Both the position numbers and the translations under genes were made by a program. Under the pieces are notes generated by a model. It was not told the DNA's origin. It did no database searches and saw only the letters and a list, made by a program, of their open reading frames with translations. Shown here in pieces: positions 34,128-44,473 of a stretch of DNA of 64,000 nucleotides. The first letter of the stretch is position 1. Each line of letters opens with the position of its first letter. The DNA comes from an uncultured Phocaeicola sp. (GTDB lineage Bacteria; Bacteroidota; Bacteroidia; Bacteroidales; Bacteroidaceae), in the NCBI GenBank assembly GCA_947626525.1, contig CANQSM010000001.1:1-64000 (forward strand), given 5' to 3'.

Positions 34128-36002
34128 ATGTTTATTTTAAAGTCCATTATAAATCCACAATGTGTTAAACATGAACAAATTAGGAATATTGTTACCAAAA
34201 AAGTTGGTAATCAAGCGTGTTTTAAAAGTATTGCTACTAAATTCCTTATTTTATTCTTGTTTTGCACATCAGGTATCTATGCCCAATCTGTAGATGAAGT
34301 AAGAAGTAACATATCAACATATGTTTATGGTGAAGGTGCTACACTTTTTAGTGCAGACGATGCAGCTTTGATAGACCTTTTACGAAAAATAAGCGTTACT
34401 GTGAAGGGTGAGTTTGTGTCAAACGAAAAAGAACAAACTTCTAACCAGAATTTTACCTCTGAGACCCTTTATGAAAGTAAAATAAAAACATATACAAATG
34501 CTACTTTAACGAACACAGACAGAATTATTATTAAGCAAGAACCTAATGCAAGAGTTCTTCGATTTGTTAGACGTAGCGAAATCGATAGAATATTTGATAG
34601 TCGGAAAAACAAAATTGATGAATTTTTAGAGATAGCAGAAAATGCATTATCAAAAAGGCAAATTGATGATGCCCTCAGGTATTATTACTAGGCATATTTG
34701 TTGACTCGTAGTCTTCTTTATCCAAATGAATTTAATAGATTCATTGATAATGAGGAAAGACTGCTTGTTTCTTATCTTCCTACCAAAATAGAGAGTATTC
34801 TAAGGAATATAGAGTTGACAGCTGCAGCTAATGGAAATGATTGCTATAGTTTAAGAGCAACTTACGAAGGGTCTCCTATAAGAAGCATGGATTATAGTTA
34901 TTTTGATGGGCGTGATAATAGTGCTATATTTTCTATCCAAGACGGTTTGGGTAACATAGAGATGTCCTCTGGACTATCTGCAAAATCTGCAAATGTTAAG
35001 GTTGAATATGAGTTTTCCGGTTTAACTGTTACAGACAGGGAAATGGAAAATGTAATGAAATCACAAGAGCCTAGCATATTTAGAAAAGCCTATATTCCTG
35101 TAGCACTTCCTGCTAATGCCACCTCCGAAAGACTAGTTGCTTCTTCGGAAAAATCAACGGGTTCAACACTGACTACAAATGTAGGGGTTGACAAACAATA
35201 TTCCATAATAAAAAAAATACATAACGGAATCCTAAATAGGCAAACTTCAAACTTAAAGAATCTATTTGACGAAAATGGATGGCAAGAATTTACCAAGATT
35301 CTTTCATATGGACAAATTTCCACATCAGCAGATCAACGATTTGACTTTTTTAAAGATGGGGATGAAACAATCTGTCGTGGTTTATCATGTCGTTTCCGTT
35401 TTTTTACAAATAGAGTATTCAACGAACAAATATCATTTGTATTCGGAGGTAATGGAAAAATTTCTCATGTAGCCTTGGGCTTAGGCAAACAGATGGCAGA
35501 GGAAGATATCTTATCTCACGGTTCTTGGGGAATAGATTCACGTAAAAAGATAATATCATTCTTGGAAGATTATCGTACTGCGTATGCACTGAAAGATATT
35601 GGATTTATGGAAAGAGTGTTTGATGACAATGCTGTTATAATAATTGGGCGTAAACTTCAAGTTGCTCCTACAAAAACGGATATATCTTATCAACAAAATA
35701 AATTTGTCAAATTAACTAAATACAAAAAAGATGAATTCATAAAACACCTACGTTCCTCATTTGCAAATAAATCATATATTAATCTACATTTTTCTAACTG
35801 TGAGATTATCCAATTACAAAAAGGTGTAGAGCGATATGGAATTCAAATAAAACAGGATTATTATAGTAGCAATTATGGTGATACAGGTTATCTTTATTTA
35901 CTCGTAGATTTGACAGACCCGAAAAATCCTATAATTCATGTTCGCACATGGCAAGAAACTCCTGATCCTGATTTCGGAGTTATTGGACCAGGACATTTTT
36001 GA
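34128..36002 (+). pseudogene. LPP20-like exported protein interrupted by an amber codon
   Basis: One continuous frame of 624 codons is broken only by TAG at 34689-34691, in 'DDALRYYY-stop-AYLLTRSLL'. A single G-to-A change from TGG (tryptophan) would explain it. The N-terminus has an exported-protein signal ('FLILFLFCTSGIYAQ'). The next part, 'YVYGEGATLFSADDAALIDLLRKISVTV', resembles LPP20-type lipoprotein domains of Bacteroidetes. The C-terminal half ('FLEDYRTAYALKDIGFMERVFDDNAVIII') looks like an NTF2-like fold. It is the first gene of the exported-protein operon. It could be a recent pseudogene or a sequencing error. Confidence 0.7.
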
Positions 36003-36029
36003 TTATTTTTTCTAATAAAATTTATAATT

Positions 36030-36668
36030 ATGAGAACTATTAAAAGTTACCTGTTGTTGATTGTTACACTTTTTGTGTTTACACCAACATTTGCTCAGAA
36101 CAAAGTGCTTAACAAAGCATTGAAGAAAGAGTACAAAACAAAAATGAAAGAATTGAAGAAAGATGGGTGGAAACTTGCAGGTTCATCTCGTAGCCTAGAT
36201 GTCGCTCTACTTCTTCATTATGAGAAATTGTCAGATCCTGAGAATAAAGAACTTCCCGGTGAGGTTAGTTCATGCATGTCTTTAAATATTTGCAGACAGG
36301 CAGCTCTAAATAATGCATGTACTTATTATGCATCGCTTGCCGGTAGTAAACTAAAAGGTAGAGTTGTAAGTGATTTAGCAGTAAACCAAACATCTGTCGA
36401 TGCAAGTGAAGAGTTTGACCGCATGTACGCAGCCTATGAAAGATTAGTAGAAAAGGAGATAAAAGGCGAGATCCAAGAGAGTTTTTCTATTATGCGCACA
36501 AATTCTACTGGTCAGAAAGAGTATCGCACATATTTCCTGATTAACGAAACTGCGGCAACAAAAGCCAGAATTAAAGCGTGGGAAAATGCTGCTATGGAAA
36601 GTGAAGCGGCACAGAAGTATGCGACTAAAGTAAGTGATTGGATTAAAGAAGGATTTGAAATTGAATAA
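36030..36668 (+). CDS. Exported protein of unknown function
   Basis: A 212-residue protein with a clear signal peptide ('MRTIKSYLLLIVTLFVFTPTFAQ'). The mature part is charged and mostly helical. 'ICRQAALNNACTYYASLAGSKLKGRV' and 'EIKGEIQESFSIMR' recall the repeated layout of LPP20-type proteins, so it may be a second member of that fold. It begins 27 nt after the interrupted LPP20-like gene. The role is unknown; the context suggests the cell envelope. Confidence 0.72.
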   Translation: MRTIKSYLLLIVTLFVFTPTFAQNKVLNKALKKEYKTKMKELKKDGWKLAGSSRSLDVALLLHYEKLSDPENKELPGEVSSCMSLNICRQAALNNACTYYASLAGSKLKGRVVSDLAVNQTSVDASEEFDRMYAAYERLVEKEIKGEIQESFSIMRTNSTGQKEYRTYFLINETAATKARIKAWENAAMESEAAQKYATKVSDWIKEGFEIE

Positions 36669-36673
36669 AATAT

Positions 36674-36698
36674 GTTTAGAGGGCTCAGCCCTCTAAAC
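36674..36698 (+). terminator. Intra-operon hairpin, partial terminator or mRNA stabiliser
   Basis: A perfect 11-bp stem, GTTTAGAGGGC / GCCCTCTAAAC, with a TCA loop and a short TTTAT tail lies between two genes of the exported-protein operon. It may reduce expression downstream. Confidence 0.6.
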
Positions 36699-36711
36699 TT
36701 TATAGAATAGC

Positions 36712-38214
36712 ATGAAACGTTGCCTTATATTTCTCATATTTTCATTATCTGCGACAATTGTTGCTGCCCAGACAGATGATTCGCTTGACGCTTTCCGCAA
36801 GAATGCGTTAAATGATATATCGCATTATCGTGATAGCATCATGACTGAATATAAAGACTTTCGCAGACGTATTAACGAAGATTATGCAAATTTTCTGCGT
36901 GGGATTTGGAAAGACGAAAAGGCAACCCCCATTGTTCCACCAATTAAAGATCCAACTCCAATTCCACCAGTTGTAATATCTGAAGAGGACAAAAATCAAC
37001 CTATAGAAGGTAATCCGATTTTGGTAGAAGAGGAGATTTCTCCAATCCCTCAGCCTAGCCCTCAACCCCAACCCGTTGTTCCTATTGAAGAAGAACAGCC
37101 CTCTCCTGTCAATCCTCCATTCAAACATAACTTTATATTCTATGGAACGAACCTAAGTGTAAGATTAGGACCTAATCAAAAATTCACACTAAAGAGTGTT
37201 CAGCCTCAAACAATGGGGAATGCATGGGATAGACTATCTCAAGATGATTATAATAATCTATTATTTGATTGTCTTAAGATACGTGAAGATTTAACATTGT
37301 GTGATTGGGCATACTTAAAAATGTTAAACTCATTGTCAGAATCATTCCTAGGAAAAGGTTCCAATGAAGCGACGTTTTTAACCGCATATTTATTTTGTCA
37401 ATCAGGTTATCGTATTCGTCTAGGAGAGTACAAAGGAAAATTGTATTTACTTGTAGGTACACCCCATCAACTCTACCATCATGGTTACTTTGAAATAGAA
37501 GGTCTCAATTTTTTCGTCTTTAATGAAAATCCAGAAAACCTGTATGTTTGCGAAGTATCATTTAAAGGAGAGCAATCGCTAAGTTTATACATCCCTGAGT
37601 TACCAAAATTAAAAGAGAAGTTATCCTCCAAAAGAACAATTAAATCTGAGAAATTCCCAAATATTACAGTTACATCACAAGTCAACAAAAATATTATAGA
37701 CTTTTTCAACGAATACCCAACTTCATGTCTAGGTGAAAATCATTGTACTCGATGGGCGATGTATGCAGAAACTCCAGTATGTACACCGGCAGAAATAAGT
37801 GTAATAGCAGCTCTTAGATCAAAAATTCGAGGAGTAACAGAAATCGAAGCTTTAAATAAAATCTTGAATTTTGTCCAAACAGGTTTTGTTTATGAATATG
37901 ATAATAAAATCTGGGGTGATGATAGAGCATTCTTTGCTGACGAATCACTCTATTATCCATTTTGTGATTGCGAGGATCGATCAATTCTGTTTTCTCGACT
38001 TGTAAGAAATCTACTTGGTCTCAAAGTAATGCTTGTATATTACCCAGGGCATCTAGCAACAGCTGTTAAGACGAATGGACAATATAATGGTGACTATATT
38101 ATATATAACAATCAAAAATTCATTGTATGTGATCCTACATACATTGGAGCTCCAGTTGGCACAACCATGCCCGATATGGATAACCAGAAAGCTAAAGTAA
38201 TTGTATTAAATTGA
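36712..38214 (+). CDS. Exported transglutaminase-like protein
   Basis: A 500-residue protein. A signal peptide ('MKRCLIFLIFSLSATIVAAQ') precedes a proline-rich linker (about 74-135, with 'PIPQPSPQPQPVVPIEEEQP'). The C-terminal part looks like a papain-like transglutaminase or cysteine-peptidase domain: cysteine in 'PFCDCEDRSILFSRL' (about 420), histidine in 'YYPGHLATAV' (about 447) and aspartate in 'FIVCDPTYIGAPVG' (about 473). The Cys-His-Asp order fits the catalytic triad. It may cleave or cross-link periplasmic proteins or peptides. The following gene starts 1 nt after its stop. Confidence 0.78.
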   Translation: MKRCLIFLIFSLSATIVAAQTDDSLDAFRKNALNDISHYRDSIMTEYKDFRRRINEDYANFLRGIWKDEKATPIVPPIKDPTPIPPVVISEEDKNQPIEGNPILVEEEISPIPQPSPQPQPVVPIEEEQPSPVNPPFKHNFIFYGTNLSVRLGPNQKFTLKSVQPQTMGNAWDRLSQDDYNNLLFDCLKIREDLTLCDWAYLKMLNSLSESFLGKGSNEATFLTAYLFCQSGYRIRLGEYKGKLYLLVGTPHQLYHHGYFEIEGLNFFVFNENPENLYVCEVSFKGEQSLSLYIPELPKLKEKLSSKRTIKSEKFPNITVTSQVNKNIIDFFNEYPTSCLGENHCTRWAMYAETPVCTPAEISVIAALRSKIRGVTEIEALNKILNFVQTGFVYEYDNKIWGDDRAFFADESLYYPFCDCEDRSILFSRLVRNLLGLKVMLVYYPGHLATAVKTNGQYNGDYIIYNNQKFIVCDPTYIGAPVGTTMPDMDNQKAKVIVLN

Positions 38215-38215
38215 T

Positions 38216-39628
38216 ATGAAGCGTTTTTTCTTTCTAACAATCATGCTATTTTCGTCATTGAGTGTATTTTCACAAAAATTCTCAATAACGGCAATTGAGA
38301 AACTACCTACAGACATGGACGCGAGGGTAAATTATCCCCGTAAAGATCAAAATGGTAAGACATGTGCAATAATAAAAATTGCAACACCACTTACTGGTTT
38401 TTCATTTGATACGGGCACCCTATCTGTGCAATATGTAGTCGAAAAAACTGGTGAAATTTGGGTGTATGTACAGCCTGGTATTCGAAAAATTACAATTGCC
38501 CATCAAACCATGGGTGTAGTTCGTGAATGGGACATACCTATCAAAATTGAGGAAGCCTGTTCGTATGCATTATCGATTAATACCCAAACAGATAATACTG
38601 GTTATTCTAATAATTCATCTTTTGGTAATCTCAGTAGAAATGTATTATACAAATTAAGGAAAAATGAAATTCTAAATTCTGGAGAATGTTTGTTGTCATT
38701 CAAAACTGATGGCTACCATTTTGTTTGTTTAACGACAGATACGTTGATTAAAAAGGATTATCTTATATATGATGGTATAAAAAAGTTGAGTAAGGATGCA
38801 ATATATCCAGTATATCTTGATGTGGAAAATCCCGAAAATAGTATTGTGAGTTATAAGTCGGATAATGCTCACTATATATTGATTGAAGGCGAAAAAATTG
38901 GTCCTGTCTATGGTAACAATTTGAGGTATTGGTATGGATGGGGAGATGATTATATTGCTTGGAATGAAAAGAAAATTTATGGTATATATAATTCTTCACT
39001 AAAAACAACCGAATGGTACAAGAATGGAATCAAACTGAATAGGAAATATAAATCATATGGATATAAAAATTTTGATGAATCCAAGCCTTTCCGTTCTGAT
39101 ACAATAGTAAGTCTTAATGGTAAACACAAAACTTACTCAATTGACATGGGTAGCGTTATTGTTAATAATAAAACAATAAAACTAGTTTCTGAAAATTTTG
39201 ATAATACTTGGAGACAGGATTTGGCTATCTTAGATGACGGAAGATGTGTAGTAGAGTTATCAAGAAGGAACTTTTCAACTCGCATTTTTGTAATAACAAA
39301 TGGACAATATAAGGAATTGTCAGACACACAATATTTTAATTACCGAACTGGGAAAATCGAGAATAAAGGTTCTGAAAACGATGGAATTTTTATACAGTCA
39401 TGGTATTCTTTAGACTATGATCACGCAAAAAAACAAAATAGAATAATCTATGACAAGACATCAACTCATTCGCTGGAAACTTGTGGACTCTATGATTATG
39501 TTACGATTGATAATGTTGAATATGGAAAAGAGTCAGCTATGGGAATATGGTATAATGAAAACATGAATGCATTTGTTTGGACAGCATTAGAGGCTAACGA
39601 AATCGTTGTATATACATATAAGTTATGA
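38216..39628 (+). CDS. Exported protein of unknown function, possibly beta-propeller
   Basis: A 470-residue protein with a signal peptide ('MKRFFFLTIMLFSSLSVFSQ'). The mature part has many short beta-prone stretches, with aromatic-rich segments such as 'LRYWYGWGDDYIAWNEKKIYG' spaced along it, which could be propeller blades or another all-beta fold. No catalytic motif was recognised. It starts 1 nt after the transglutaminase-like gene, so they are coupled, and it may be a binding partner or scaffold. Confidence 0.7.
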   Translation: MKRFFFLTIMLFSSLSVFSQKFSITAIEKLPTDMDARVNYPRKDQNGKTCAIIKIATPLTGFSFDTGTLSVQYVVEKTGEIWVYVQPGIRKITIAHQTMGVVREWDIPIKIEEACSYALSINTQTDNTGYSNNSSFGNLSRNVLYKLRKNEILNSGECLLSFKTDGYHFVCLTTDTLIKKDYLIYDGIKKLSKDAIYPVYLDVENPENSIVSYKSDNAHYILIEGEKIGPVYGNNLRYWYGWGDDYIAWNEKKIYGIYNSSLKTTEWYKNGIKLNRKYKSYGYKNFDESKPFRSDTIVSLNGKHKTYSIDMGSVIVNNKTIKLVSENFDNTWRQDLAILDDGRCVVELSRRNFSTRIFVITNGQYKELSDTQYFNYRTGKIENKGSENDGIFIQSWYSLDYDHAKKQNRIIYDKTSTHSLETCGLYDYVTIDNVEYGKESAMGIWYNENMNAFVWTALEANEIVVYTYKL

Positions 39629-39663
39629 CAACTCAATACATTCATTAAATGATTATATTTTAA

Positions 39664-40350
39664 TTGCATACGATGATAAACCTTTTATTTGCTATAGCTT
39701 TTGTACTTCCTTCATATTTTGATAAATACGAAGAAGAAGTCCATAGGACAATTGAATTTGTGGATGATAACAGAAAGGAAATTTTAACTATAAAAAAATA
39801 CTTAAATATTGATGATGCACTGGCAGCTATGTGTATTGTGGCTCCCGAGATTAGCCAATATTCACCCATAATTGATGCAACGGAAACATTTGCATTAAAA
39901 ACGCTTTACGTACAAGGGAAGGTGACAAATTTTAGCATAGGACCTTTCCAAATGAAACCATCGTTTGCAGAAACAATAGAACATTATATAAAAGAAAAAC
40001 AGGCTTATAAGAAATATAATGCTCTGATTATAAATCGAAGTTCTGAAAGAGAAATTAGATATGAGCGTGTTTGTAGGTTATCATCAATAGAATGGCAGGT
40101 TTTATATTTATCTGCGTATTATAATATAGTATGCGATAGAGAAGATGTGAAAAATATAAAAAATTCCGAGTTTCGACTTAAATTCTGTGCAACTCTGTAT
40201 AATGCAGGGTTTGAGTTGAACAAGGAATCTGTAATGGAATTATTAAAACAGAAGGGATTCCCACATTTGTCTCAGGATAAATTTAACTATGGAGACATTG
40301 CATATGATTTTTTTCAATGTAACGAATTTTGTAGCTATTTAAGAAAATGA
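39664..40350 (+). CDS. Lysozyme-like (transglycosylase fold) exported protein
   Basis: A 228-residue protein with a hydrophobic N-terminus ('MINLLFAIAFVLP'). 'AAMCIVAPEISQYS' (about 58-71) could place a catalytic glutamate, and 'SIGPFQMKPSFAETI' (about 96-110) matches the 'S-x-G-x-x-Q-x-x-P' turn of lytic transglycosylases. The later helical part ('WQVLYLSAYYNIV', 'LKFCATLYNAGF') fits the rest of the fold. It probably cleaves peptidoglycan glycan strands. Its stop overlaps the start of the L,D-transpeptidase by 4 nt, so a cell-wall role for both is coherent. Confidence 0.65.
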   Translation: MHTMINLLFAIAFVLPSYFDKYEEEVHRTIEFVDDNRKEILTIKKYLNIDDALAAMCIVAPEISQYSPIIDATETFALKTLYVQGKVTNFSIGPFQMKPSFAETIEHYIKEKQAYKKYNALIINRSSEREIRYERVCRLSSIEWQVLYLSAYYNIVCDREDVKNIKNSEFRLKFCATLYNAGFELNKESVMELLKQKGFPHLSQDKFNYGDIAYDFFQCNEFCSYLRK

Positions 40351-40823
40351 AGTGTTTATTATTATTGTTTTTAACGCTACTTTGCACGTCAACGTATGCT
40401 CAAAAGTCCTTATTAATAGACAAACAGCATTTAAAACTTTATGTAATTGAAAAAAGAGGAAACCTTTGTGATAGCATATTTTCCACACCAATAGGATGTG
40501 GTAAAAATTTGGGGCAAAAGCAAAAGAAAGGTGACAACAAAACTCCTGAAGGTGTATTTACAATATCCCAAATCCAAAATAGTAGCCAATGGACTCATGA
40601 TTATAAGGATGGTAAGGGAGAACGTAAAGGTGCGTATGGCCCTTACTTTTTCAGATTAAAAGTTCCTGGTAACAATTCTATAGGAATTCACGGTACATGT
40701 TTCCCAGAATCAATAGGAACCAGGTGCTCAGAGGGGTGTATTCGTGTAGAAAATAAAGAGCTTACTCGTTTGCGTTCTTACATAAAAGTAGGGATGAAAT
40801 GTAAAATCCTATCTGATTTCTAA
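40347..40823 (+). CDS. L,D-transpeptidase (YkuD family)
   Basis: A 158-residue protein with a signal peptide ('MKCLLLLFLTLLCTSTYAQ'). The YkuD domain (about 20-155) shows 'KTPEGVFTI', 'IGIHGTCFP' (histidine near 115) and 'SEGCIRVENKEL' with the catalytic cysteine near 130. It forms 3-3 cross-links in peptidoglycan or attaches proteins to it. It is the last gene of the exported-protein operon and gives the clearest functional clue for the group. Confidence 0.92.
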   Translation: MKCLLLLFLTLLCTSTYAQKSLLIDKQHLKLYVIEKRGNLCDSIFSTPIGCGKNLGQKQKKGDNKTPEGVFTISQIQNSSQWTHDYKDGKGERKGAYGPYFFRLKVPGNNSIGIHGTCFPESIGTRCSEGCIRVENKELTRLRSYIKVGMKCKILSDF

Positions 40824-40859
40824 ATTCAGTCAAACATTGTTATTTCCTAACTGGTTATT

Positions 40860-41084
40860 ATGGCATTGAATTATATATGGGCAGCCCTCATCTTGTTAGG
40901 GATAATTGCAGGTTTGTTGTTTATATTGGGTGATACGGCTTGCTTGTCAGAAATTACAAGTTCTACGTTCGAAATGTCCAAATATGCATTTGAGATTATA
41001 CTCGGACTTACAGGAACACTTGCATTGTGGATGGAAATTTTAAACATCGGTGAAAAAATAAGGCCGCCTCATTTTCTCTTCTGA
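40860..41084 (+). pseudogene. Truncated nucleoside-recognition (spore-maturation-like) membrane protein
   Basis: The 74 residues 'MALNYIWAALILLGIIAGL' through 'EMSKYAFEIILGLTGTLALWMEILNIGEK' match the N-terminus of SpmA-type nucleoside-recognition proteins, which normally exceed 400 residues in Bacteroidales. The frame then runs into the groEL terminator hairpin and ends in 'IRPPHFLF'. Everything after the first two membrane helices is gone. It marks an old deletion at the island's right side. Confidence 0.75.
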
Positions 41085-41094
41085 GGCAGCCTTA
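41059..41094 (-). terminator. groEL terminator
   Basis: TAAGGCCGCCTCA (41059-41071) pairs with TGAGGCAGCCTTA (41082-41094) with one mismatch, and the minus strand continues with a run of Ts. It lies 47 nt beyond the groEL stop. Confidence 0.8.
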
Positions 41095-41141
41095 CTCATG
41101 AGGAAATTCATTCCTCTTATCTTATGCTCTTAGGGAAAGAA

Positions 41142-42794
<1,653 letters not shown>

Positions 42795-42820
42795 TTAAAT
42801 TTCTTAATTTATCGTTTTTA

Positions 42821-43093
42821 TTATCCCAACACAGCCAACACATCACTTTGACGCATCATCAAATATTTGGTCCCTTCGAATTCAACCTCAGTTCCCGAAT
42901 ATTTGCCATACAATACCTCATCGTTTACTTTCAACACCATTTCCTCATCTTTTGTTCCATGGCCTACTGCCACCACTTTACCTTGCAATGGTTTTTCTTT
43001 TGCTGTGTCCGGAATAATAATTCCACCGATAGTCTTTTCTTCTGCCGGAGCTGGAAGAATAAGCACTCTGTCTGCTAATGGTTTAATGTTCAT
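42821..43093 (-). CDS. groS: Co-chaperonin GroES
   Basis: The 10-kDa lid of the GroEL chamber, 90 residues. '[21 protein letters not shown]' and '[23 protein letters not shown]' cover the N-terminus and the mobile loop that contacts GroEL. It is full length and the first gene of the groES-groEL operon. Its upstream region is long and rich in inverted repeats. Confidence 0.99.
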   Translation of the reverse strand: MNIKPLADRVLILPAPAEEKTIGGIIIPDTAKEKPLQGKVVAVGHGTKDEEMVLKVNDEVLYGKYSGTEVEFEGTKYLMMRQSDVLAVLG

Positions 43094-43465
43094 AATACAA
43101 TTTTTATTTTATGTTATTACTGATTCCATTTATTTGCCCAAGGCAATTTCAGAAGAACAGAAAGTGTGCCAAAGAGGCTCATTGCCTCTAAAAATTTTCA
43201 TTTTACCTCTTTTCCCCAAAGAATGTCTGCCATAAACAGCAGACAAGAGTGCCATTCTGTCACGCCCTGACTTTTCAGCACAGACACTCAAACAAAAGCC
43301 GCACTCCTCGAAGCTGATGTCTGCATGAAAACGAGCACAGTAAAAACCGCTACCACCACTACTTAATGTATTCATCCAAAAACAGATTGCAACAAAAAGT
43401 GAAAGTAGTGGTGGTAGAAAACAAAAAAACCTGTTGGGAAACTTTTACATAAAAACTCAAAAGAG
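43094..43465. promoter_or_regulatory. Structured groES upstream region
   Basis: A 372-nt non-coding stretch with three hairpins. AGAGGC pairs with GCCTCT near 43164-43182. TGTCTGC pairs with GCAGACA near 43225-43246. CTACCACCACTACTT (43350-43364) pairs perfectly with its complement at 43403-43417. The last, on the minus strand, is followed by CGGTTTTTA and could terminate the pectinesterase transcript. The first two would lie in the groES leader. No CIRCE element was seen. Confidence 0.5.
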
Positions 43466-44449
43466 CTATTTCACATTCCAAGTATTATTCAGTCTGAAAA
43501 CAGCCTCGGGAGTTACCTTTTCCGCTTCTTTCTTTGTCAGCTGCTTAGCCCAAGCCACACGTCCTTCCTTGGACGATCCGGCTCCGGTATTATTATATTC
43601 CGCATAGCGGGCTGTCTGCTCGTTCGACACCTTCCCCCAATTTTGCCAACCGGCCGGTATGATATGCCCGCCCAACTCGCAATTCATAAACAAAGTATAA
43701 GCATACGGACGCCACGGACGACCCAAAAATACTTTGTTCACTCCTTCCGCAGCAGTCAGCTTGCAACGATTAAACACATAACCGTACTCATATTCCAAGG
43801 GAGTAGATGCCGCCGTTACATACGAGTTTGTCAGACTGTGAATGGTACATCCTTCGAACCAAGCAATGGAAGGACCAAAAATAAAGTCAGTCGTGCCCTC
43901 TATATAACAATCTTCAAAATAAAGACGTGTTCCGGCCAATCCGGTATAGATGGTATCCTGATTGCCCAAGAACTTACAGTTGATGAACTTCAGACGGTCG
44001 CCCTCAGTATGCAAAGCCAAGGCTTGTCCCTTACGACCCGAATTGTTTTCGAGCGTTATGTTTTTAAAAGTAATATCATTGCCCTCCACTTTTACCGTGT
44101 ACGAACGGAATGTTCCCATCTTGTTCTTTGTACCTTCGATATAAAGGTTTGCATGGTCGTCATAAGTTATAATCGTCTCATCCCGGTCTTCACCTAAAAT
44201 TTCAATATTGGTCAACCAGGAAGGAACGATTACCTTTTCCTTGTATACGCCCTTTTTCACAAATATCACTTTATGATAATCCATAAAAGCCCGGCAATCT
44301 TCCAGTGCATCCCACAAAGTGGTAAACTTACCGGAACCATCTTTGGCAACCACTAATGTATCCGGCGTATCGGTCGTTGCCAAAGCCACTCCCCGACCGC
44401 ACAGCACCAACAACATCATCATAAAAAAATGTTTCTTCATAACCATCAT
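43466..44449 (-). CDS. Pectinesterase (carbohydrate esterase family 8)
   Basis: An exported 327-residue enzyme that removes methyl groups from pectin. A signal peptide ('FFMMMLLVLCGRGVALA') comes first. The catalytic residues of family CE8 are visible: glutamine in 'FLGNQDTIYTG' (about 170), aspartates in 'YFEDCYIEGTTDFIFGPS' (about 185-200) and arginine in 'KVFLGRPWRPYA' (about 245). It starts 24 nt after the GH105 stop, so the two are one operon. It would feed demethylated pectin to the hydrolase and the transporter nearby. Confidence 0.95.
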   Translation of the reverse strand: MMVMKKHFFMMMLLVLCGRGVALATTDTPDTLVVAKDGSGKFTTLWDALEDCRAFMDYHKVIFVKKGVYKEKVIVPSWLTNIEILGEDRDETIITYDDHANLYIEGTKNKMGTFRSYTVKVEGNDITFKNITLENNSGRKGQALALHTEGDRLKFINCKFLGNQDTIYTGLAGTRLYFEDCYIEGTTDFIFGPSIAWFEGCTIHSLTNSYVTAASTPLEYEYGYVFNRCKLTAAEGVNKVFLGRPWRPYAYTLFMNCELGGHIIPAGWQNWGKVSNEQTARYAEYNNTGAGSSKEGRVAWAKQLTKKEAEKVTPEAVFRLNNTWNVK

Positions 44450-44473
44450 ATATTTTAAAATTAATTAGAGTTT

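Noticed and set aside
29198..34691. General TAG recoding or an alternative genetic code
   Set aside because: TAG ends the LptF/G gene just before ribBA and ends the AlbA_2 gene at the expected place, so it is a normal stop here.
43130..43375. Minus-strand open frame of 81 residues upstream of groES
   Set aside because: It overlaps the hairpins of the leader, has unusual composition and no recognisable family.
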